A stretch of DNA of 64,000 bases from Terribacillus sp. FSL K6-0262 (GCF_037977385.1 NZ_CP150277.1:1775001-1839000), one strand, 5' to 3'; positions 20,558-28,474 are shown, counted from the first letter of the stretch. Program-made: numbers and translations. Notes: generated by a model not told the origin, from the letters alone.

Positions 20558-20812
20558 TAAAAAAGACCGCAGTCATCTCCCTGAAGGGACGATTGCGGTC
20601 GTGGTTCCACCCTAATTCCACCAGCAAACAGCTGATGCTCTTAAAAAAGCGATAACGGTCTTCCCGATTACGGATACTTGAGTTCCCCGTAATAGCTCCA
20701 AGGCGGTAATGCATGTGCTTATCTGCGAAGGTTCCAGCATTTCCTTCGCTCTCTGGAAGAAAGAGGCGCGTGCATGTTGTCCTTATCAACGCTTCTGTTG
20801 TGTTGTATGCTC
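20558..20812 (-). promoter_or_regulatory. T-box riboswitch 2 (distal) of the ThrRS gene
   Basis: A second complete T-box: AGGGTGGAACCACG at 20600-20613, terminator stem GACCGCAGTC/GATTGCGGTC (20565-20574 with 20591-20600) plus T-run, and specifier candidate ACC at 20705-20707 in ATTACCGCCTT. The two leaders stand in series, so both must be antiterminated for full readthrough. Confidence 0.88.
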
Positions 20813-20841
20813 ATTATACAGATACTGGATATAGACGTCAA
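20813..20841 (-). promoter_or_regulatory. Sigma-A promoter of the ThrRS leader
   Basis: On the minus strand TTGACG (20836-20841), 17 bases, TATAAT (20813-20818), just before the distal T-box. Confidence 0.85.
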
Positions 20842-21389
20842 ATGGAAATGAGGGATTTTTATGCAGGATTGGATCGGAACGGAAAAAACTATATAATGAT
20901 TTGATTACACAGCGCATCAAAAGATAGGCAGATCGGATATATCAGCTATTATCAATTGATTTAGTTTTAGTGTAGTAAAGCGGATACATCTTATAAGGTA
21001 TTACATAACCAAAGGGCAACATATAAATATTGTTGCCCTTCATTAATATGCACTTCTTTTAACCTTGTTTTCTTAAATGACCTCCATTTCTGTTTGTATT
21101 GATTTAGTATTAGAACCAGTCTGCTCATCGCTTTAAAGAAATCTTCGTATTTTCTCACTATGATTAGAGATATTCTCTCTTTACTCCTAGTTCTTCTTAT
21201 TTAAGTGGAGCAATAGCCGTTTATGCAGTATTTTATTTATATTATATTATATGGATCCATTGGGAATAAGATATTTTGTGGTTTTGACCTGGATGGATAC
21301 TTCTGCTAATAATCTTCTTATTATTATCTCCTGTTATTTCTTCATTATCTCTATCATTCCCTGACAATTTGGAATCCTCGGCTATATTG
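20842..21389. other. Non-coding AT-rich stretch at the island edge, possible decayed membrane gene
   Basis: No intact gene is visible. A 10-bp hairpin AAGGGCAACA/TGTTGCCCTT (21012-21021 with 21031-21040) has only short T-runs on either strand. From an ATG at 21160 a small two-segment membrane protein can be followed to about 21364 only by allowing a frameshift near 21199 and two stop codons. It may be a broken small membrane or immunity protein gene. This is a low-certainty reading. Confidence 0.3.
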
Positions 21390-22886
21390 TCATGCAGTCA
21401 GTTTGCCTTTTCTGATAGCATCTGCTTTATACATAGTGTATAACTCTATGGATACTTTAAAAGGAACATCCAACATTCTGGTAGTCTTTGCAGGATTGGA
21501 GCGTGATACTACAGCAAAAGAAGATAGATTGAATATCCTTTGCATTAAGGTCTGTGAAAATCTTAATTCCTCCAATCTAGATCTGGAGGTGATAATAACA
21601 GTGCTCGACAATCTGCATTTCTTTAACTGAATACTATCTCCTTCAAAAGAATAGCCACTAAATAACCCACTTCGTATTTGACTAATCAGGATATAGGATA
21701 CTAATACAAAAGCTACGTACCAAAAAGAAGGCAAGTAGAAGTATACTATTGCTATTGCTGCCAACCATAAGTAACTTGTTCGTATCAGCTTTGGGATTAT
21801 AGACTTTTTAGGAACTGTAGTCATAACTTCATGTAGACGAAATTCGGGTAACATTTCTTCAATAAGGGATCTTGCTTTCTTCTCGTTAATAAAGGGAAAC
21901 AGAACATTGGAGGTCTGGACTTCTTGATTATCACTGTCATTAGTGCTAATTATTCGTACTTTAACTAGACCGGTAAGTTTATTTAGTAATGAATATTTGA
22001 TACTTACAGCTTGTATTTTGTGTTTTGGAATTGAAAAGTCTGTTTTATTTACTCTTCCCTTGCTGATAAAGATTCTATTTTGATCAGTAGCTACGGAAAA
22101 GTCACCATACTTAAGGTAAGTCTTAAGTACACCATACCCAGTGGATATGATAAGCAATGATAATATTCCCAAAGACATGAGCCACCAGCTACTTGTAAAG
22201 AAACTTACTACTTGTTCCACATTCAGTTGGACGGAAAATAACCTCTCTACATTTCCATAAAATGAATAAAGTAACGTAAAGAACAAAACAAGCTTTAAAG
22301 ATGTAACTGATCCAATAATAATCTCCTTATTAGAGATTTGATAGATAGTTTTCCTTAAAGGATGCTTAAGAGTACTCATTTCTTGTTCTTCCGCATCTGG
22401 ATTGTCTTTCAGTATAGAACCGTACTTAATTAAATTATGTTTAATCTCTTTTGAACTTTCATGAGTTAACATGTCTAATTTTACTGAGCTTTTATTATCA
22501 TTTGCTCCTACGTCTAATAAAAGTATGGTTAATCCTAATAATCGATGGAAAAAAGGTGTATATTCATTTATACCTTGTATTCGTTGGAATGGAATGTGCC
22601 GGTCTATCTTTATAAAGCGACCACTCTTTATATGCAGCCCTTCATTATCAAAGAAGTATCCAAAATGCTTCCATTCTAGGACAATTGAGATAGCTTTATA
22701 AATACTATAAGCTGCAATAATCCATTTGACATTATCAAAAGGGAAAGGCGAAAACCTAGTTGTAGAGATAACCGATAAAAATATCGAGAAGAAGATTATC
22801 TCTCTCAGCGACCGGAGAGCTTTTAAACCCATCCATAATGGAGGGAGTCTTTTATAGACTGTTTCTGGATTGCTTATACTACCCAT
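21390..22886 (-). CDS. YdbT-like membrane protein with PH-like domains
   Basis: 498 residues from ATG 22884-22886 (GAGG 8 bases upstream), overlapping the end of the YdbS-like gene by 8 bases. The pattern is that of YdbT: pairs of membrane helices alternate with bacterial PH-like (bPH_2) domains, three in total, at about 70-140, 240-330 and 395-480. YdbS/YdbT-like pairs occur in leaderless bacteriocin clusters such as lacticin Q, where PH-domain proteins take part in export and self-protection. Base composition is much more AT-rich than the flanking chromosome. A role in bacteriocin export is inferred from context. Confidence 0.8.
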   Translation of the reverse strand: MGSISNPETVYKRLPPLWMGLKALRSLREIIFFSIFLSVISTTRFSPFPFDNVKWIIAAYSIYKAISIVLEWKHFGYFFDNEGLHIKSGRFIKIDRHIPFQRIQGINEYTPFFHRLLGLTILLLDVGANDNKSSVKLDMLTHESSKEIKHNLIKYGSILKDNPDAEEQEMSTLKHPLRKTIYQISNKEIIIGSVTSLKLVLFFTLLYSFYGNVERLFSVQLNVEQVVSFFTSSWWLMSLGILSLLIISTGYGVLKTYLKYGDFSVATDQNRIFISKGRVNKTDFSIPKHKIQAVSIKYSLLNKLTGLVKVRIISTNDSDNQEVQTSNVLFPFINEKKARSLIEEMLPEFRLHEVMTTVPKKSIIPKLIRTSYLWLAAIAIVYFYLPSFWYVAFVLVSYILISQIRSGLFSGYSFEGDSIQLKKCRLSSTVIITSRSRLEELRFSQTLMQRIFNLSSFAVVSRSNPAKTTRMLDVPFKVSIELYTMYKADAIRKGKLTA

Positions 22887-23406
22887 CGATATGCCTCGCT
22901 TCCCCATTGGAATTGGTTATATTCATTCCGGACAAGTCGGATATCAGTTGGCGAATGTGCTGGGCTTCTTGTTCAGGTAGCGCTGGGATTTCGTGTACAT
23001 AAGCTATAGTACCAATTTTTAGAGTGGATAGATTATATCGTTTCAGCAGAGGGTGCTGATACGTGTTTACATAGTAGACCTTATTCATAGGGATGATTTT
23101 ATAAGACTTCTTCAGGAAACGACCATATTTGAGTTGAATGCTGTTCTCGTTAACTTCATATCTCCAAGTCCTTTGCTTGAATTTTGGTATATAAAAGAAC
23201 TCAATTATGAAGGAAAGTACTAAAAGGATAGTACCTAAAAGGAAAACAGTATCCCACCAATTAGGCCAATTATAAGTAGTCTTTAGAAGGTATAGTACTC
23301 CTAATATACAAAATACGACTGAATAGACGATAATATCGACTAATCTCCAATACTTGATTGCATACGGAGAAATTTTCTTGGAAGGTTCTTTAAGTGTTAA
23401 ATGCAT
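22879..23406 (-). CDS. YdbS-like membrane protein with a PH-like domain
   Basis: 175 residues. Two membrane helices (about 25-45 and 52-70) precede one bPH_2 domain (about 75-160), the YdbS layout. ATG at 23404-23406 with AAGGGAG upstream. An extended -10 (TGCTATAAT on the minus strand, TATAAT at 23440-23445) lies 34 bases before the start. It is co-transcribed with the YdbT-like gene and divergent from the bacteriocin-like gene, 255 bases away. Confidence 0.8.
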   Translation of the reverse strand: MHLTLKEPSKKISPYAIKYWRLVDIIVYSVVFCILGVLYLLKTTYNWPNWWDTVFLLGTILLVLSFIIEFFYIPKFKQRTWRYEVNENSIQLKYGRFLKKSYKIIPMNKVYYVNTYQHPLLKRYNLSTLKIGTIAYVHEIPALPEQEAQHIRQLISDLSGMNITNSNGEARHIDG

Positions 23407-23584
23407 AGAAATCTCCCTTATAAATGTTTATACAGTGAAATTATAGCACCATATTTCTCCTAATAATGATAAAGAAAATATGAAGTTAAACAACCCACTT
23501 TTTACATTTAGTTAATAATATTCCAAAAAGAGGGAAAAGGGACTATTATGAAAGTACGAATTTAGATTATTTTGGAAAATGTTA

Positions 23585-23630
23585 TTGTATTAAAGATTTT
23601 GCTGTTTTATATTGATTGTGCAAGCTTGCA
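23585..23630 (+). promoter_or_regulatory. Promoter and palindromic operator candidate of the bacteriocin-like gene
   Basis: TTGTAT (23585-23590), 17 bases, TATATT (23608-23613). A 12-bp perfect palindrome TGCAAGCTTGCA (23619-23630) overlaps the predicted transcription start and could be an operator. Confidence 0.6.
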
Positions 23631-23661
23631 AAATATTTGAAAAAAAGGAGAATGAAAAATT

Positions 23662-23808
23662 ATGGGAGCAGCATGGGCGCTAATTTCAAGACTATCAGGG
23701 GCAGCATACAACTGGGCAGCAAAAAATATCGGCACAGTTTGGAACTGGATCAAAAACGGTGCTACTTTCGAGTGGATCAGCGATAAGATTGATTCCATCA
23801 TTAACTAA
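23662..23808 (+). CDS. Leaderless bacteriocin of the aureocin A53/lacticin Q type (candidate)
   Basis: A 48-residue frame. It starts at ATG 23662, 11 bases after AAGGAG, and has its own promoter and a strong terminator. The product has no leader or processing site. It begins MGAAWALISRL and carries five Trp (5, 18, 27, 29, 38). Residues 17-48 follow the aureocin A53/lacticin Q pattern: NWAAKN, then VWNWIKNGATFEWI, then DKIDSIIN, compared with WANKGKILDWLNAGQAIDWV and KIKQIL in lacticin Q. Charge is weaker than in those peptides: one Arg and three Lys against one Glu and two Asp, net about +1. It should form a compact bundle of short helices acting on target membranes. The PH-domain pair and ABC exporter around it are the usual partners. 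Identity is from memory of the family; no search was run. Confidence 0.8.
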   Translation: MGAAWALISRLSGAAYNWAAKNIGTVWNWIKNGATFEWISDKIDSIIN

Positions 23809-23821
23809 TACTTATTAAAAA

Positions 23822-23855
23822 AAGGGATAGAGTCGCAACCTCTATCCCTTTTCTA
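23822..23855 (+). terminator. Strong terminator after the bacteriocin-like gene
   Basis: An 11-bp perfect stem AAGGGATAGAG/CTCTATCCCTT (23822-23832 with 23840-23850) with a 7-base loop, followed by TTCTAT after the closing TT. It isolates the small gene as its own transcript. Confidence 0.9.
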
Positions 23856-24048
23856 TCTAATAAACAGTGGGCGCTGTTTATTAGCTTCCATACATATTCT
23901 TATTTAGGCCCCCACGACCAGAATAAGATTCGTCTCATACAGCTTACGCTTCAGAGAAGATATTGTATAGAAGAATGAAAACATGGGTGCACATATTATA
24001 CTATAACTGTATTTCCATGTATATTCTTTTAAACAGGGAATATGACGT

Positions 24049-24330
24049 TCAAAGGTCTTTTGTTTTCATAATATCCATTTCCTTATGACGTCGTTTTTGA
24101 AGGGATTTTCTTCCTCTGACCCACTCTTCTATCAATAGGATTAATCCAATGATCAGTAGTACAACGAACATAGTGACACTTTCAAGTCTGTTTGTAATAA
24201 ACATCCAAGACATTGCAGCAATAAATATTACAGGTATGAAAAAACCGAATATGAAGCCATTTCTAGTAGCCATAAAATATTGGATTGCTGACAAAACAAA
24301 GATTATGAGGAATACGGATAACTCAGGCAT
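24049..24330 (-). CDS. Small membrane protein of the island
   Basis: 93 residues, with about three hydrophobic segments (about 5-20, 25-43, 51-68) and a strongly basic C-terminal tail (RGRKSLQKRRHKE). It starts at ATG 24328-24330, directly after the stop of the DUF2089-type regulator (TAA then ATG), so the two are translationally coupled. Possible roles are an immunity protein or a membrane partner that holds the regulator. No family recognised. Confidence 0.65.
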   Translation of the reverse strand: MPELSVFLIIFVLSAIQYFMATRNGFIFGFFIPVIFIAAMSWMFITNRLESVTMFVVLLIIGLILLIEEWVRGRKSLQKRRHKEMDIMKTKDL

Positions 24331-24630
24331 TTAAATCCCTTCCTTTTCGCTATTGTATTTTTGGATGATTAGTCGAGCATCTTCAAGTGTTATACGTTCT
24401 TCTATTGCTAATTTCTTTATAAAGCTAACCAACTCTTCAGATTCACTTTCTTCCACTAATTCAATTTTTTGTATCAGTCGATTCAATCTTAGCCGCACTG
24501 TTGGATAAGATACTTCATACGCTTTGGCTAAGTCCTTTAATGAACCAGAATTAAGGATGAACTTACGTATAAATTCAAGGTCTTCAGAATCCAACGATAA
24601 GATCCACGAAGGAACGTCCTTCTTGTTCAT
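24331..24630 (-). CDS. DUF2089-type small DNA-binding regulator
   Basis: 99 residues. PSWILSLDSEDLEFIRKFIL followed by a helix-turn-helix (SLKDLAKAYEVSYPTVRLRLNRLIQKI, about 32-58) is the DUF2089 pattern; the C-terminal part is acidic and helical. The ribosome site is AAGGGGGGAAAGAG. It is divergent from the ABC genes at 24828 and is the only regulator in the island, so it probably controls the ABC genes or the bacteriocin-like gene. The target is inferred. Confidence 0.75.
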   Translation of the reverse strand: MNKKDVPSWILSLDSEDLEFIRKFILNSGSLKDLAKAYEVSYPTVRLRLNRLIQKIELVEESESEELVSFIKKLAIEERITLEDARLIIQKYNSEKEGI

Positions 24631-24827
24631 CTCTTTCCCCCCTTGGTTATAATAATAACACGATTTTAATAAAATTAAACATATTTTTATTATTTTGTTT
24701 AAAGTAATTAAGGTTTATCTTAACTTTATTCAAAAAACTCTGGATGTCATGTGAAGTATTTGATACCATATCCTTGAAAGTTCCCTTGGTGTTCCCATAA
24801 AAAAGTGTTTGAAGGAGGAAACTAATA

Positions 24828-25517
24828 ATGTTAGCCGTTTGTTTCAGAGAATTTAAAAGTTTGTTCAAAAGCATACGTTCTTTAATCATAATAGGTGTTA
24901 TCTTCGGTGTAACACTTGGCGCAGCCAAACTTGTCAGTTCATTTCAACGTCAACTTCAAGAATTGGGATTAGGTGATAGCGCATATGCAACAGGTCTATT
25001 GATCTTGATTCTCATAGCAAGCCCCCTCTTTGTATCCACTCTCACACACAGTACGATAAATGAAGAATTTAAATCCAGGACCATCAGGTTCATTGCGACA
25101 AAAACCTCAAGAGAAAACATTGTGATTGGTAAGTTTCTTGGGAATTTATTTTTTTGGATCGTTTGCTTATTCGTTGCCTTATTGTTAATTATCCCCTTCT
25201 CCAAGGCCTTTCACGTCCCGGAACTTATGCAATCCATCGTTTTTGTATCTTATTTTGTAGGATTGTCCTTATTGTTATCGACTCTTATTCCAAAACCCGG
25301 AGTGACTGGCTTTCTAGGAATGGCCATTGCGGTTGTCGTACCAATATTAGGTCTTTGGAGTATAGCATCTGAAAATATATTCCTTAAGATATATAGCTAC
25401 ATTACACCATACTATTTCTTCAGTCAGGATAATGACTTATATATCTATATAGTATTGATCTTCCCTATTATCTTTTTAGCTATAAGCCTATTCACAATTA
25501 GAAAGAGGGATTTATAA
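24828..25517 (+). CDS. ABC-2 type permease of the island
   Basis: 229 residues with six hydrophobic segments and the ABC-2 features of a short exporter permease (ESRTIRFIATKTSRENIVIG-like coupling region at about 80-100, here with FKSRTIRF). The start ATG has GAAGGAGGAAAC upstream. It overlaps the ATPase gene by one base (TAATG). With the ATPase it forms a heteromeric exporter of the kind that protects leaderless bacteriocin producers. Confidence 0.82.
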   Translation: MLAVCFREFKSLFKSIRSLIIIGVIFGVTLGAAKLVSSFQRQLQELGLGDSAYATGLLILILIASPLFVSTLTHSTINEEFKSRTIRFIATKTSRENIVIGKFLGNLFFWIVCLFVALLLIIPFSKAFHVPELMQSIVFVSYFVGLSLLLSTLIPKPGVTGFLGMAIAVVVPILGLWSIASENIFLKIYSYITPYYFFSQDNDLYIYIVLIFPIIFLAISLFTIRKRDL

Positions 25518-26467
25518 TGTACGCAATAGAGACAAATAATCTCACAAAAAAGTATGGTGAAAAAACAGTCGTTAACCAAGTTAATCTAAAAGTCAAAAAG
25601 GGATCGGTATTTGGTTTTTTAGGTAAAAACGGTGCCGGTAAGTCTACATTGATTAACATGTTAACTGGTTTAGCAATCCCTACTTCAGGAACTTTCAAAT
25701 TAAATTTGAATGATTCAGGTTCGAAAAAGAAAGTGCAGGCTAAGGTGGGAGTAATGCCGGATTATTCATCTTTCTACGATGATTTATCCGCATTAGAACA
25801 TCTAAGGTATTTCAGCAAGATCCTGGGAGTGAAAATGAAGAAAGAGGAATATATTAGACTGCTTGAAATGGTTGGTTTAGAAAGCGACACCAAGCTAAAG
25901 GTCAAAAAGTTTTCTTTTGGTATGAAGAAAAAGCTGGGGATTGCACAGACCTTATTAAATAATCCCGATATCATCTTCTTGGATGAACCAACATCCGGAG
26001 TTGATGCTAATTCTGTTTTGACTATACATTCTCTTATAAAAGATATATCAAGTGATGGTACTACGGTGTTCCTAACATCACATAACTTAGACGAGGTCGA
26101 GAAATTATGTGATGAGATATCTATAATGGACAAAGGTGCTATAAAGCTACAAGGGAGTATCGATTCCTTAAAAAAGGAATTCCAAAAAAACCTAACTGTT
26201 ACCGTTAAGCACGGCCATATACCTGCGCAGCATAAAGATAACTTAAAGCATAAACTAGATTCCCTTGCATCAAACGTAGAGTGGGAGGAAGAATACGTAA
26301 GGTTTGTAGTAGCGGAAGAGAAAAAGATTTCTTCCATAAATCGTTTATTTACTGGATTGGATGTAGACGTATATCGAATTCAGGTATATGAACCGTCATT
26401 AGAAGAGATATTCCTGAATACGGGAAAAGAAGAAACTGTTCCTTTAAGATCTCATCATGCTGTTTAA
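25517..26467 (+). CDS. ABC-2 type exporter ATPase of the island
   Basis: 316 residues. Walker A GKNGAGKST (about 37-45), signature FSFGMKKKLG in place of LSGGQ, Walker B IIFLDEPTSGVD, switch His in LTSHNLDEVEKL. The C-terminal 95 residues end in the typical YEPSLEEIFL. Codon use and AT content match the rest of the island. Probable immunity or export ATPase for the bacteriocin-like peptide. Confidence 0.85.
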   Translation: MYAIETNNLTKKYGEKTVVNQVNLKVKKGSVFGFLGKNGAGKSTLINMLTGLAIPTSGTFKLNLNDSGSKKKVQAKVGVMPDYSSFYDDLSALEHLRYFSKILGVKMKKEEYIRLLEMVGLESDTKLKVKKFSFGMKKKLGIAQTLLNNPDIIFLDEPTSGVDANSVLTIHSLIKDISSDGTTVFLTSHNLDEVEKLCDEISIMDKGAIKLQGSIDSLKKEFQKNLTVTVKHGHIPAQHKDNLKHKLDSLASNVEWEEEYVRFVVAEEKKISSINRLFTGLDVDVYRIQVYEPSLEEIFLNTGKEETVPLRSHHAV

Positions 26468-26711
26468 TCCAAAAATTTATCATCGCTGTAAACAACAGCT
26501 ATGTTAACCAGGGTTAAAAGAACAATAGGCCTGCCCGCTGGTTGCTCCCTACATTGGCACTTAGAGTTGTTTAAGTGCTTGGAGCCGTTCGGCGGTCGTT
26601 TGTTTGAAGGATATTATCTGGAGTGAGCAGCAGGGCTTTGCATCACTATCTGCCACGGTAAGACGAAAACGAAGAAATTCCTGCAATGGGCTGCTCTATC
26701 ATTGTAATGCA
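26468..26711. other. Intergenic junction at the right end of the island
   Basis: No gene or clear remnant found. Base composition returns to that of the flanking chromosome at about 26530, which places the island boundary here. No flanking direct repeat or tRNA gene is visible. Confidence 0.4.
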
Positions 26712-26744
26712 AATAGAACCGCAAATTCGCGGTTCTATTTTTTT
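26712..26744 (+). terminator. Terminator between island and GntR gene
   Basis: An 11-bp perfect stem AATAGAACCGC/GCGGTTCTATT (26712-26722 with 26729-26739) followed by TTTTT. It may close a transcript from the ABC genes and also the minus-strand GntR gene. Confidence 0.8.
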
Positions 26745-27363
26745 AATTTTGACTATCGATGAGATGCAGGCAGAAGTCGAGATCTTTTTCCAAATGCTGT
26801 TTCATTAATTCCTCTGCACGTTCTGGCTGCCGGTCCTTTATCGCTTGGAAAATATCTTCATGCTCCTCAATCAGAAAAGGGCGGTTGTAAAATACCACGG
26901 TCTTACGGAATAAGTAAATGATGCTTTGCATGCGGTTGATTGTATCGATCAGTCTGTCGTTGCCGCTGGTTTGGACAATGATCTGATGGAATCTTTCGTT
27001 GGCATCCATGATTTCATCATAGGATCCGGTTTTTCCTGTTTCCACACAATCCGCCAATGTCTCCAATTGATCTGCGGAAGAATAGGTCGCCGCACAGCGT
27101 GCGCTGTATCCTTCCAAAAGCATGCGAACCTGAAAAATATTCCGCAGATCTTTATCAGTCGGCTTTACTACTTTTTTATTGATGATCAGCCCTTCATATT
27201 CCAATCTTTTGATCGCATCACGGATTGGCGTTCGGCTGAAACCGAGATCAGCTGCCAGCTTTTCTTCCGTGATTTTTTCACCGCTTTGCAGCTGACCGTT
27301 CAATATCTTGTCCCGTACCATTTCATAAGACTGCTGCACGGCTTTTTTCTTATCCATATTCAT
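26743..27363 (-). CDS. FadR-subfamily GntR transcriptional regulator
   Basis: 206 residues. An N-terminal winged helix (about 8-75, with SRTPIRDAIKRLEYEGLI as recognition region) and a C-terminal FCD ligand domain (about 80-200) with the metal-type residues in ANERFHQIIVQTSGN and EEHEDIFQAI. ATG 27361-27363 or the second ATG at 27355-27357 could be used. It is divergent from the acid-sugar operon, and two TGTATACA palindromes lie in the shared control region. It most likely represses the operon until an acid sugar binds. Confidence 0.85.
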   Translation of the reverse strand: MNMDKKKAVQQSYEMVRDKILNGQLQSGEKITEEKLAADLGFSRTPIRDAIKRLEYEGLIINKKVVKPTDKDLRNIFQVRMLLEGYSARCAATYSSADQLETLADCVETGKTGSYDEIMDANERFHQIIVQTSGNDRLIDTINRMQSIIYLFRKTVVFYNRPFLIEEHEDIFQAIKDRQPERAEELMKQHLEKDLDFCLHLIDSQN

Positions 27364-27473
27364 CTATCTCCACCTTAAGTTTTCCCATTCGGATAAAATC
27401 TGCAGGGTTTACCCTCATCATAACAAATCCTGATAAAAAGACAAATGCACCAGAATGCAAAACGAAAATAACA

Positions 27474-27519
27474 AAATTGTATACAATTTCTTGATTAAAT
27501 GTATACAAAATAATATAAT
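27474..27519 (+). promoter_or_regulatory. Promoter and GntR operators of the acid-sugar operon
   Basis: Promoter TTGATT (27491-27496), 17 bases, TATAAT (27514-27519). A perfect 16-bp palindrome AAATTGTATACAATTT (27474-27489) lies just upstream of the -35, and a second TGTATACA (27500-27507) sits in the spacer. The arrangement suggests repression by the adjacent GntR protein. Confidence 0.8.
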
Positions 27520-27535
27520 TATGTTTAAATTGAGA

Positions 27536-27550
27536 ATGCAAACGTATTCA
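27536..27550 (+). promoter_or_regulatory. cre (CcpA) site of the acid-sugar operon
   Basis: ATGCAAACGTATTCA matches the cre consensus WTGNAANCGNWNNCW at every position. It lies downstream of the -10, where CcpA would block transcription when a preferred sugar is present. Confidence 0.85.
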
Positions 27551-27579
27551 ATACTTTTTTTGGAGGCGAACAGATCATC

Positions 27580-28473
27580 ATGGAATCAAACATAGGCTTT
27601 ATTGGACTTGGGATTATGGGGAAACCGATGGCATTGAATTTAATAAAAGCAGGTCAAAATGTAACCGCTTTTGATATTAATAAGGCTGCTGTCGAACAGC
27701 TGGCAGAAGCAGGAGCAAAACCAGCTCTGTCCATCCAGGAAGCAGTAGAAAACAATGATGTCGTGATTACGATGCTGCCTAGCGCAAAGCATGTAAAGGA
27801 TGTCGTTTTGGGAGAAAACGGTGTAGCTTCATTTGCCAAAGCGGGCTCGATTGTGATCGATATGAGCTCACTATCCCCGGTTGACAGCGTGGAAATCGCA
27901 GCTGCATTAAAGGAAAGGGACATACATATGATGGACGCGCCAGTCAGCGGAGGAGAGCCAAAAGCGATAGATGGAACCCTCTCCATCATGGTAGGGGGAA
28001 AAGAGGCGGATTTCACAGCAACCAAGCACATCTTTGACATCATCGGAGCTGAGACCGTCCTGGTAGGAGATAACGGCAGCGGCGCAACCGCAAAGCTTGC
28101 AAATCAAATAATTGTGAACTTGAATATCGCAGCCATGTCCGAGGCGCTTGTACTGGCAGCAAAAGCAAATATCGATATAGAGAAAATGTATCAGGCAATC
28201 AGAGGAGGCCTTGCTGGCAGTGCGGTACTTGATGCGAAGGTACCATTGATTCTCGATCGCAACTTCAAACCAGGCGGCCGGATCGATATCAATCTGAAGG
28301 ACATCACCAATGTCATGGATACTGCGCACAGTATCGGTGTTCCGCTTCCGCTTACAAGTCAGCTGCTGGAGATTTTCCATGCACTGAAAGCAGACGGAAA
28401 AGCAACGGATGACCATGGCGGCATTGTGCAATATTACGAGAAGCTTGCCCATGTAGAAGTAGGGAGGAAGTAA
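27580..28473 (+). CDS. ltnD: L-threonate-type dehydrogenase (3-hydroxyisobutyrate dehydrogenase family)
   Basis: 297 residues. The NAD site GFIGLGIMGKPMA opens the protein, the substrate motif DAPVSGGEPKA is at about 115-125, and the catalytic Lys lies in GSGATAKLANQ (about 170). In characterised four-carbon acid-sugar pathways this enzyme oxidises C2 of L-threonate or D-erythronate to the 2-oxo acid. It is the first gene of the operon, and the DUF1537 kinase starts right after it, which supports that role. Exact substrate unknown. Confidence 0.82.
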   Translation: MESNIGFIGLGIMGKPMALNLIKAGQNVTAFDINKAAVEQLAEAGAKPALSIQEAVENNDVVITMLPSAKHVKDVVLGENGVASFAKAGSIVIDMSSLSPVDSVEIAAALKERDIHMMDAPVSGGEPKAIDGTLSIMVGGKEADFTATKHIFDIIGAETVLVGDNGSGATAKLANQIIVNLNIAAMSEALVLAAKANIDIEKMYQAIRGGLAGSAVLDAKVPLILDRNFKPGGRIDINLKDITNVMDTAHSIGVPLPLTSQLLEIFHALKADGKATDDHGGIVQYYEKLAHVEVGRK

Positions 28474-28474
28474 C

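Noticed and set aside
23652..23790. Alternative start ATG 23652 in another frame of the small gene
   Set aside because: It lies one base after AAGGAG, too close for initiation, and its product has no recognisable pattern.
23607..23801. 64-residue open frame on the minus strand over the bacteriocin-like gene
   Set aside because: It has no ribosome site, would be antisense to a gene with its own promoter and terminator, and its sequence looks like the mirror of that gene.
26468..26711. Insertion-sequence remnant at the right edge of the island
   Set aside because: No transposase-like frame, terminal inverted repeats or target duplication could be found by eye.
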